Positions 46,055 to 57,099 of a stretch of DNA of 64,000 nt are shown here, one piece after another. The DNA is taken from positions 806,001 through 870,000 of the forward strand of contig SKCR01032775.1 of NCBI GenBank assembly GCA_019454045.1. The letters run 5' to 3'. Numbering within the stretch: the first letter of the stretch is position 1; every line of letters starts with the position of its first letter. The notes under the pieces are model-generated. The model had not been told where the DNA came from, ran no database searches, and saw only the letters and a program-made list of their open reading frames with translations. The stretch is from Zanthoxylum bungeanum (Eukaryota; Streptophyta; Magnoliopsida; Sapindales; Rutaceae). The position numbers were made by a program, and so were the translations under genes.

Positions 46055-49000
46055 TCAAGCCTGTGCACTATATGTTGATGTGTTCAATGCATGAGTAGAC
46101 TCGCGCTTTAAGAATAGTGCATAGAGTATCTCATTCCAAGAATCAGGGACTCCAGGCAGACACCAGTGGCTGCAGTCCTGCCGATGGATGGGTGCAGGGC
46201 TTAATTTGGATCCCAAATAATACAGAGATGAATGCCCGTCTTTCCTTCGAGCAGTCATATAGGTTACATTCAATACATCGAATTTCCATGTGCTTGTGTT
46301 TGCTGATAACACATCATTCACCATTTTGAATTGGACCCAAGTTTCAGGTGGCACCAAAGATGTTCCAATTTCTGGTAGTGTCTCCATGTGACAACTTCCC
46401 CCAGTTCTCCAATCTCCACCTCTGCGATGTTATGCTAATTTAGCTCCCAAGTATAGGATGCATAATTGCACATAAAATCTGAGCAATGGTCAGAATCCTA
46501 ACCTACTATTTCTACAACAGCATATCAGAATATCAATATAATGGATTAGACTAGGAATAACGTTGTGATAGTAAGAATCTGAAATTGATTTTTCTGACTC
46601 GCAAACTGATGGCAGAAACAATCAACATTTGAGCAAAAGATGAATGTAAAAGCTTAACTTCTAGATGTGGAATATTGCATCAACATGTCAATCATGTGCA
46701 AAGAGCCAAAGACAACATATTTTTACAATCCAGCATAGATGAGTGGTATTCAATATCCTTAGCATAAACCTAAGGATATCAAAATTCCAATGAAGAAAGC
46801 ATTGCTCAAGAACCTGTGAGTTTGATTCTCAATCCAATATTTGAGTAGTTTTCTACGACACATTGCAATCTAATAGATAATTCTGAGAGAGAAAAGAACC
46901 AAAACTTGCACAATTCAAGGAATTTGGTTGAGAAAAATCGATGATATTGAAACAAACCTGAAGTGTACAGGAGCAAATGTACGAAAGAAGACCTGTGTCT
47001 TGCTTGTATTTACTTCATTGTGTATCCAGTTCACTACCGTTTCTATGGACCTCCGATAAGCATGCTCTACCTTCATCTCCATTTTTACCTCTGCCCCTTC
47101 TTGAAAGTAACAACCCCTGATCAATCAATTGAAAAGGAAAAGGTGTTGGAAGTCAGTAAGTTTTTGTTCAAACTCAGAATACAAGCACATAGATATGTTA
47201 CAAGAAGCTACATGCTTGCCACCAACAATTACCCAGCTATTTCCTGGAACTTTTTAGTTATATGCACAACAGCACAAGAGATCAAATGCAATTACTAACA
47301 TGCAACATCCACCGAATGGCACATATATCTGCAAATCTATTCACAATCTGACTTAATAAATGATAATATATGGGGTCCATTGTGGTTGACCTAACGAATA
47401 AAGAACCCTTGAAAGCCACCATCATTGAGTTCAAGGAATCCAAATATCATCTCTCACTGTTATATTACATTTCAAGGCTAGTGGACCATCTTAAAACAAC
47501 CAAAACTCTAATAATAATTGTGATTTCAATCCTTTCCCCAACAGCACATAGCCTTCAAAGACTATATAAAAAAGCATGCTATTTGTCAATGGTAACAATG
47601 AAATAAGAAATAATTATTCATCTTCAATTAAGCCATTGATTATGACATCACTTTCTAACCTGGACATGCTCAAACTCAAGAGATTGGTCAGCAAGCTTAA
47701 ATCTCAAGAAACCGTTTTATGATATCCTTCAATGACAAGAACTGCATTTGCCTTTGGAAGAATTCATCTAGTTTGAAATTATTTTATCCAAACTTTATAA
47801 CTTGCCAAATGGAACCCTCAATCATATAGAAAGGAACAACAAAGGAAAATGAAGAAATTATTAATAATAGAGTTAATTTATTACTTTACCCCCTTATGGT
47901 CTTCTCATAATTCCACCAATGCCCCGTGTTGAAGACCAGCACATCAGCATCTCTCCACTTCCAAGAGTTCCAATCCATTTTGTCCACTTTAAGGGTTGTC
48001 TTAATCTTTGGCGAAGATCCAGCAGGAGGCCTGCTCTGCAGTACAAGAAATGGAGCTCTGTAGTACTCCACAGTGCAATTATAATCTTTAAACTTGAAAA
48101 CTAAGAACCCTTTATGCTTTGTAATAGGGCTGCCATTCACTTCATAGATTGAATCCTTGTTGGGAACCACAGAAGAGAGCATGCAGAGAAGTGATTCCCA
48201 TTGATTCCTACCAATTGAGTCGCCAACAAAAACTAGCCGTTTGTTCTTCAGTTTCTCCAACATCAATTTCGCATCGAATCTATTTTCATTAGTGGCGAGA
48301 ACCCACAAAGAGAGAGATTATTGGGAAATATAATGCCAAAAGTTGAAAAAGAAAAAAGATATGAAGCAAAACATAAATCAATGCTTATAGACCCAATACT
48401 TACAATCCCCATTGGGGAAAAGAAATTCCAAACGAATTTAAGGCATTGATGACACAGTAACAAAACAACACTATGGAAACCTCACACACCCAATCACTCA
48501 TAAATTTACAAGTTGATTACAATCTACAGACTACAATATATATTTTCATTTTCTGCAGAAGGGGATTACCAGGTAAAATAAACATATAAATCCTAGTTAG
48601 TTAGCTACAGAAATTGTTACCAGCAAAAGGATTTCAATATTTAGAAAGAAAAGTCTTTTGTCTTGATTGATTCAATGCTTGGAGTCATTGTACTAAAGTT
48701 CACAAGTAAAGCCTTATAAACAGAAGAAATGAGACAGAACTAGGAAAGGAACAAAGAAACATGTGATTACGAAGAGATAATGGAGAAAACCATAGGAAAA
48801 AAGACGAGAAATCATGGCCAAGTATATACTCAAACTTGGCACAGCAATTCAACTTTTGACTATTTTTGGTTGGGTGTGTATGTAAAATAAAATTGCTTGC
48901 AAAACTGAAAAGGATGTAATTTTCAAATACCATAAATTACAAAGGCTTGACAATTACATCTATCAAGATATTCAAAATAAGCCAAACTAATAGACAACAG

Positions 49001-49720
49001 ACAAACAATTAAACCAATAATAATAATAATATTAAAATCCCAAATATGATGCTTTACCCGTTTGGTTTCTGAGAAACTGCAGAAAAACAGCAGATACAAT
49101 TCTAACAAGATCATGTTTCCTAGTGCTCCTATCTCCAGCTTATGAAAAATTCGACTCCATCACATATTCATCATACTTATTTGAGTATAAATCATTGGTC
49201 TCCGAAAGATAAAAGGCTTTGATCACTAAAAAGCTTATAAAAAGGGCCAAATAAAAGAGGAAAAGTCAACATACCTTGGCAAATTGCAATGTTTTGGTTG
49301 CCATCTCCACTTAGTGTAAAACAAATCAGGCCTCCCATTTTCAGTACACCGAAACCCTTCATCCAAAAATCTACAATCTTTAGAATGATACAAAGGGTAC
49401 GTCTCATCCCACACCCAATCACCATCAAACACATCACACCCATTTCCCTTCTCACGCAAGAACTCGACCCTCATCTTATCCGCCATTAACGCTCCATCAA
49501 CTTTCAGCCACATGAACCTCTCTGATTTGCCCGAAACTCTATACCCTTTTTCCACCGCCCGGTAATCCAAGTAACAAAAACAACAAATCACAGAAACCGT
49601 TACAAAAAAGAATCCAAGAACCCCCACATACGGCTCTAGTAGCCTTAACCGCTTAAATTTCTTGAAAAAATCATAATTTTGCAAGACTTCAGTTTCATCC
49701 TGAGATGGATTCTTAGACAT
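46055..49720 (-). CDS. Trichome birefringence-like O-acetyltransferase (TBL10/TBL11 type)
   Basis: Four exons on the minus strand: 49720-49275, 48279-47890, 47116-46958 and 46421-46055, in phase, giving 453 residues. A Golgi type II layout is visible: a basic N-terminus, then a membrane anchor at about residues 31-52 ([20 protein letters not shown]). The TBL domain follows ([20 protein letters not shown]). The esterase-like catalytic motifs are both present: GDS at 168-170 in [15 protein letters not shown], and DCSH (Asp414, His417) in [19 protein letters not shown] enzymes acetylate wall polysaccharides. TBL10 has been linked to rhamnogalacturonan I. Position next to ECR1 supports the TBL10/11 assignment, though the substrate is inferred. 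Confidence 0.93.
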
Positions 49721-52700
49721 ATGTAATCAAAAATCAAAATTTTCAATCTGGGTATTGCTTCTTTTGTGACAATAAGCCAAAAAAAAAGTATGAATGGTTT
49801 AAAAAAGGGAAAAAGTGTGATGGATAAGCAAAATAACACTCATAAGTGATCCATTCTATTACCCGCTTTGCTTGATAGTCCAGTTTTGTTATGTAATGAA
49901 AAAAAATATGAAAGGTTATAGAAAGAGAGAAACAGATGGGTGTGAAGGAAGCAAAGGAGCTTTCATGGAGGAAGAAATTATATACGTTGGTTCCTTTTTT
50001 TCTGTAATCTTTTCGGTTACTTTATGACAAGAGAAAGAGAGAGAGATTGGTTTTGGTGAGAGATAAATAAAATGATTAAAAAAATAATAATGGGTTTTTG
50101 AAGTGGAAGAATTTGAAAAGTGATTGAATCGTGGGATTGTGTGAGGTTAAAAATGGCGAAAGAAATGGCTAACGGATAGGAACATGGCGTAGTTCTGGTA
50201 TGTGGACAGGTGTTGAGTTGTGATTGGGCGGTGTTTGATACGCGGTATGAGAGACGGTGATTTTTGGGTTTCTGTAATGCCTCCCGACTTTGAACTCTGC
50301 TGGAAGAAGTTGATTAAATTGGTTTTAGTTTTGTCTTAAGGAATTGGAAAACAAAACAAAACAAAATTAATAAAATGATTGTTTTATGTGATTAGTTGTT
50401 AGATTCCATATTAAGCTTTCACACTTTAATCGTTGAGGCTGTGGATAAGTGATTACTGGTAAATTTAACTTATTTTTTTTTAAAAAAAAGATAATAAACT
50501 TTATTACAACCAACATAATTACATAATAGTGCAATAACGCGCAGAGTTAAACATTTTGAATCTATCAATTTTAGTCCATGTTTAAAAAATCAATTTTTTT
50601 TTATATAATTATTATAGGTGAATTACATTTTCGGAGACGGGCGAATGATTTTCAAATAATAGGTTTGAATGTTGAAAAGATAAAGAAATGAAAAATAAGT
50701 TTAGATTTTACCCACCTTTTTAATTTTAGAAAAATTACATTTTGACTTTTAATTTCAATTTTTAGATTACATAAAATATTTAAAATTTAAATAAAAAACT
50801 TAACTTAGAATAATCTCACCCCATAAGCCATGTTGTAAAGAGACAACTGTAGATAGCGAGCTATGTATAGCTCCACTTTGTGGGCTTTCTGGTTTTGATT
50901 AAGTGGGACCCAATATCTCAACCGTTTGATTCAATCTATTTTGATGGGAATATGAGTTGACGACATTATTACCGTTAATAATTGTAGGGACCAATAATAA
51001 TAATCCAATAAATGATCACGTTTCAATAAATTCTTAACGTTTGTTTCAAGCAATTTCAATGTCCAAAAGCCAAAAAAAAAATTGATTGATATAATGATTC
51101 AATATAATCATGAAAAAATGATCAAATAAAAATAATTGGAAATTGAGGATAAATTATATATATGAAGAAAAAAGGCAGCTGAAGACGGAAGAGAAGAATC
51201 TGAATCGATTAAAGAGATATTTGTGTTTAATAAAAGATTAAATTAAGAAGGTAAGCATAATGCATGTGAGAATAATTAAGAAAATGCAAATGAATGTTTA
51301 GGAGATTAATTAAGAACATCACATGCAACTTATAACGAGACAGAATGAGACATCATGCACCATAACGTACCCGCTAAGCCATGCTCATATTTATGGTATC
51401 CTTGTTTTGAGATGCCCAATTTTTTTTTTGCTTTTTTAAAGGGAAAAAAATGGGGGGTTGGATCTCGTAGACAGAGTTTGACATTCAAGAGACTACCTCT
51501 TACGCCGGTGCCTTGGAATGCTGATTGGCTTTACCACAGCAAGCCCCATTGGTTACAATACAAAAAAGGGAAAAAAATCATCTCCGTTGTTCTAACAACA
51601 CTCTTATTAGGGATTGAAACTGGATGATTATGATATGAGAATATCAATATTCATATTTGTCCGTTCAATCAATGGGCCTGAGTAGTTCCTCATTCTCACA
51701 GGAATTCTACCTTTTTAATAAGGAATGCCAATACATATATCCAACTCCTTCAACCAACAGATATCAAAAATTGTCTTTTTACCAAGCACCACCATCCCCG
51801 CCGGGATTTTTGCGTTCCCTTTCATATGTTTACATCGTAAAAAAATGAAGATACAATTGATAAAATATAAAGATAAATCCAAAAGAATGATCTACCTATA
51901 AAGAGTAAATGTATGCTTACACTTTTGGAACTCTATGAACTAATCCAAAAAATGATCAACCATAAAGAGTAAATGTATGCTTACACTTTAGGAACTCTGT
52001 GAGCTAAACATCATCTCTTTGATCCATAAACAAAATGTTGAATGATGGTCATGACTCATGCATATCAATCAAAGAATATATTTTTAAGGAAACATGGTCT
52101 GTTTTTTCAACGATATTGACAAAATGAGAGAGAGATTTATGAAAAGATAACTTCATTCAGAAAACAAGACCACCCGGAAATGATAGAGAAAATGGCAAGA
52201 AACTTGATTCCTGAAGCAACATACTGAAATTATCAAGTTTTATCATTATAAAGCTAGCATATTACAAGGATCCAACTGAAATGACAACAGTTTTACATTG
52301 ATCCAAGTATTGGGAAGAGAATTCCATGTTTCAAGACATGAGGCGCAACAATGGGCAATTCCATAATATTAATTTAAAGATTAGTGGTTCATTTTGGATG
52401 ACAAGGGAGAAACAGAGAAAAGAGAAGGTGAATTTTGATGAAAGAGTAAACTGAGTTTCTCGGTTTGGTTAGTCAACATAAAAGGCAAGGATTAGCATCT
52501 ATTCTTTCTCACTGAAATAGGAATGTATCAACTAATACCGTCTCAACCCATGCCAAAGACCTTATCGAAAACCTTACTTGAGTACAATCATCAATCATCA
52601 TTAATAAAACAGGCAACCCTAAGTATAATCCAGAAAGAAACAATCATAACCCAATCGAAATTTTGAAATTATACAAGTGCTCTGAATTCCTTTGAGTAAA

Positions 52701-53595
52701 CAAGTGCTCAACATTACTTAAAATGACATTTCCCTCGCAAATTGCCTACATAACATTACCGATTACTTCCTCTCACTTGCACGAGCCTTCTGTTTAACAA
52801 AGATGTAATAAACTAATCATCTTGTCTGTGCCAATAAGCATTCCACAAGTAAACAGCATATACTACACAACAAAGAACTTAAATAACATTTGTCTCCATC
52901 TCGTCCCAATTTGCATCCAATTTCCCTCCATCATCATCTTGCCATCTTCCTTGCCGACCCATTTAATTTATTTTCTTACTTAAAATAATACAACAATAAC
53001 ACACAAAACCTTTGTCTAGATAGCAATAACTCATCCACTAAGAAGCTACTAAAGGATCCAAGAGAATGCCACATTACAAACAATGGAAAATGATCTAAGA
53101 GACTAAGAGCATGTTTGAGATTGTGCTGGATTGTCAAATAAGTGATTGTTTGACAAACAAACAATACAATTATTGAAAATAACTACCAATTATTATCCAG
53201 AGGAACTATTTCTACAAGCTTTAAATAAGAGAAAACATAACTTTCACAATTTTCATCGCCACAAACTACCTTTTTATATTTATTTTTATCTTGATAACCA
53301 AACATAGCACTACTATGGAGGCAAAACGAAGCCCAATTCATTACAAAGTGATCACTAGAAATTGAAGTGCCACTCAAACAAGCACTAATCTTTATTTAAA
53401 CAATTATACATTATGAAACTGCAATGACAATATGCTCTAACAGACTAACAGCTGACAATCATATACCAAATTTATAATGATTTAACTTCAGCAGGAAATA
53501 AATTTTGCATCAAAAATTGAAAGCAAAAATTTGTATCTAAACAAAAAGGGGGGCCAAAAAAAAAAAGATAAATACCTAATGTAAAGTTGTATAAT
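49721..53595. other. TBL promoter side and long intergenic stretch
   Basis: A GA-rich stretch lies near 50035-50050 upstream of the TBL ATG. A 64-bp near-tandem repeat, AAGAGTAAATGTATGCTTAC, starts at 51901 and 51965. I see no gene in the remaining DNA, and several short open frames lack resemblance to known families. Confidence 0.5.
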
Positions 53596-53781
53596 TTATG
53601 AAGATGGTTCTTGGGTTGAAGTTGAGGAATTTTGTTGTTGAGCATCTTGTTCTTGTAGTTGCCGCTGAGCTTTAAGTAGAAAGGGCTTAAAGCCAAACTG
53701 TAAACTTAAATACCCAAATGCCAAAAATCCCGCCACCACTATTCCCGATCTTATCGCGTTCATTTTCGCCCTATCTCTCAT
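53596..53781 (-). CDS. Small single-pass membrane protein, unknown function (At5g19151-like by position)
   Basis: Single exon, minus strand, 61 residues from ATG 53781 (MRDRAKMNAIRSG). A second in-frame ATG at 53763 is an alternative start. An 18-20 residue hydrophobic segment (GIVVAGFLAFGYLSLQFGF, about 13-31) follows a basic N-terminus, and a Gln/Ser-rich tail (EQDAQQQNSSTSTQEPSS) ends the protein. Reading can extend upstream in frame without an ATG (RFAKKRRDKGKRR), so the true start is uncertain. It lies between TBL and NAXD, the spot occupied by a small membrane protein gene in Arabidopsis. I do not recognise the family. Confidence 0.6.
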   Translation of the reverse strand: MRDRAKMNAIRSGIVVAGFLAFGYLSLQFGFKPFLLKAQRQLQEQDAQQQNSSTSTQEPSS

Positions 53782-54117
53782 TCTCCTCTTACCCTTATCT
53801 CTTCTCTTCTTCGCAAATCGCAAGTATTCAATTGTTTACTGTTTAGGCTTTTGAGTCGCAGAGCATGTACATTTATTCAGGTAATAACAATTGGATCCCT
53901 GAATTTTAACAAAATTATAATAACTAAGTTATTCTTTTATCTTTTTGCTAAAAGTGTTTAAAACCCTATGATTTAACTGTTATATCCCTAAAACTAACTT
54001 ATCCTACATGAGGTGGAGATTCAAGCGACGCAAAAGATTAATTTCATAAATATTCACAAGTGTAGGATAAGTCTTTCTTTTTCATTTGTTAGAAAAAATT
54101 TGAACTATGTATTAGAT
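53782..54117. other. Short intergenic gap
   Basis: Promoter side of the small membrane protein gene. AT-rich, nothing else recognised. Confidence 0.4.
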
Positions 54118-54126
54118 CTGATTATA

Positions 54127-55882
54127 GGGAAATTGATAAAACTAACATAAAAAAGATACACATTTGTCAAAATGAACTACAACATTTGCTATTTACATTT
54201 GCATCCATAATCTCCGAAGTACACACTGAACTTGATGTAAAATTCGGAGATCCGAAGTTTTTTTTCACTACTTCAGATTTCCGAAACTTGAAAAAATATC
54301 TATAAAACCGAACGTTCCCCATTTGTTCTTACTACAAAAACATAAATGACTTTTATTTGATACGATATTGATTTGGATGCCGAACTAAATAGGTGATGAT
54401 TTTTATTGATACATAGAATTTTTAAATATAAGTTCGAAAACATAAATCAGAAATATCAATTACTAATACATCAAATCTGTTTACATAAGTTGAAACTATT
54501 GTTGACTTGGATTTTGGCTAAGAGGAGTCATGATTGTGTCCATGTTCGCCACATTGACCGCATATGACTTGCACTGTTTGTTCGCCCTATAACGATCTTC
54601 TATTTATTTTCGGCTGTCCCGCAAAAACATGCTCATTTGGTGGCAATCCATTCAAACCTGCATTGAAAATCATTAGTTAAAATTATTTTTGAATGTTTTT
54701 CAAATGAACAAAGAAATAATAATATATATGATAACTCTTCTGGCAATATCCAATCAAATTGGTCACCAACATGATGGATAGTTTCCGCATATGCAGTACG
54801 AAGGGTGGTCGTTGCATACATCTTACTCCAAAGATTATAGCGTTTGATTATAGTAGCCGCACATACAGTCAATGTGTGTGCATACAAAAGTTGCTCTAAA
54901 TCTAATTTTCTGCACGTACACGTCTTCTCCCTCATGCATTCGGTCGAATATTCATGGGAACTTCTCGAACTGTTGTTGAAGAACCATTCATATCACCTCC
55001 AGCAAACCCACCAGTTGCCCATGACCCCTGAATATTTTCTTCACCTCTACCAGTTGTATAATTATCTCGTGGAACTTCATCCAACACATAAATTGTAACT
55101 AAATGACTGACTATATTACAACTCGACGAAAAACGACCTCCAGATCACTGACCATTGCTAGCAGTAATCTTATCTCAACTCAAATATAGCTCTACCACAC
55201 TACCTTGCTGAACGACATTTGAGTGTAAATTTATAAATCATCATTAGTCATTTTTACTACCAATTTCAATAACTAAACGTCGCTGCAAATATGATGAAAT
55301 TAAACTTTTCATACTGACTTTGTACTCCATTTTACTTCTCTACAACCGCACATACAATATTTTCACTAACTGCTCATGATAAGTTGTGCGCGTAGCAACT
55401 AACTGTAAAGATCATCATATGTATTCATCGCTTCCATTATCTAATTTCTCACAAGACTCATCATTATAGAAAGTTAGAGGTATTTGTTCCATTTTAAACT
55501 TAGGAGAATATGAAGCAACTTCAGAAAATGGGTTGGCAAAAAAAAGTTATGTTTTTGTAGTGAGAACAAATGGGGAATGCCCGATTTTATATATATTTTT
55601 TCAAATTTCGGAGATTCAAGAATATTTCAGAGATCCGAATCAAAATTTCGGAGATCCGAAGTATTGAATAAAATAAAAAAAAAAAAACAAATTTAAAAAC
55701 TTCGGAGATCCGAATTTTTGACTTCGGATCTCCGAATTTTACACCAAATTCGGAGTGTATTTCGAAGAATCCAGATTCTCCGAAATATATTTGGAGATTG
55801 TGGCTGAAAATACAAATGGAAAACGTTATGACTCATTTTGACAAATTGATTTATTTTTTTGGTTAGTTTTATAAATTTTCCA
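54127..55882. mobile_element. Mutator-like element with long terminal inverted repeats
   Basis: Left end GGGAAATTGATAAAACTAAC, reverse complement of right end TGGAAAATTTATAAAACTAA. The arms continue to match for about 180 bp (TTTGTCAAAATGA, ATTTGCATCCATAATCTCCG against ATTTTCAGCCACAATCTCC) and share CGGAGATCCGAAG motifs. Flanks are CTGATTATA (54118-54126) and TTGATTATA (55883-55891), an 8-of-9 target duplication of MULE size. The interior is about 1.4 kb with a broken SWIM zinc-finger remnant. Confidence 0.8.
54633..54935 (-). pseudogene. SWIM zinc-finger remnant of a MULE transposase
   Basis: On the minus strand TCTCRKLDLEQLLYAHTLTV is a degraded SWIM finger (CxCx..CxH, with the second Cys of the pair replaced: LYAH for PCAH). 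It is followed by YATTTLRTAYAETIHHVGDQ and FDWILPEE, which match the C-terminal end of plant MULE transposases (typically YRxAYxExIxPVPxxxxW). The catalytic DDE domain is absent. Confidence 0.72.
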
Positions 55883-55891
55883 TTGATTATA

Positions 55892-57097
55892 ATCTGAAAA
55901 TTTCTTTTTTATGAGTTGGATTGGAATGAAAGTTTTAAAATCTGCAATCCATAGATTGGATACAGTTTTGCATTAAAAAATAATAATATTTTAATTTCAA
56001 CAAAAAAAAGATTTAAAATTTATTTTGTTGTTTCTATTTTTTTTCAAAGAAAAGTTTAAGTCTTGTTCTTATAAAAAATGATGTATAATACACATAAAAG
56101 TACATATAAGTATTAGAAACAAAAAATTATTTTTATCTTATAGTGAAATTATTTTTAATAATGTTTATGTACAAGTGTTTGTACAATTTTATGTGTATGT
56201 ATCATTATTTTTTTTTTATTTTTTAAATATTGGACTCTCAATTCATATAAATCCTAAATTAAATATATCTTTAATACTCGAACATGCAATCTCTTGCTTC
56301 TACCATAAGATTTAAACCAACTAAACTATGTTTATTGTAAACATTAGGTTAAAATAAAGTGGCATACATTATATCTTACCCAATAACAACATAAAACAAA
56401 CAAAAATAACTTTGAATATGGTATATGTTTATGCAACTGTTAAGTCATCGCAGATTCGCAGTCGTTTATATTGACTGATTATCCAACGGTGGAGAACTGA
56501 AGTTGCCCCACTCTTCAAGTGCAACATATCATCACTTCCCGAAACCATCAGCTATGAGTTGATACAGTTAGTACGGTGCGGTGGTTAACCGTTAACAGTT
56601 CCAGCTTCTGAAACGATAAAGTGAACAAAAAAAAAAGCTTTGCAAGTAGTTGAATGAAGCGGAGCCGCCTTCTTACAGGTTCGTTTACTTGTTGCTTCCA
56701 CTATTTCTATTGAGTTTTTAGAAGGCTAAAAACATAAGAGGCAAGAGCTCGTAAAAATCACTTTTTTGAATGATCATTAATAAATTAGTACGAAGTTTTA
56801 AGTAAATTTTGTATATTTTTTTTATATATATATTTAGCACTTTGCTTCTTTTTTTTTTTCAACTTTCCAAACCCGCCGCCAAACTACGGAATAGGTAAAA
56901 CCCGACTGCTCAAGCTATTATAAAAAATGCACCGTTTGTGTTACTAGTTATGAGAATTTGACAATTCATTTATGCAAGCTTCATATAAAATCAGGTAATG
57001 ATTTTCAGGCTAATTTGGACAAAGAATAGTGCTTGCCCATGTTAATTAGATATGGCGTGAGTACTGGGTTCACATCACTGGGTAGTGCAAAAAATTG
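55892..57097. other. Intergenic DNA before NAXD pseudogene
   Basis: AT-rich. About 56440-56700 may be the old NAXD promoter and leader. No gene recognised. Confidence 0.4.
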
Positions 57098-57099
57098 TA

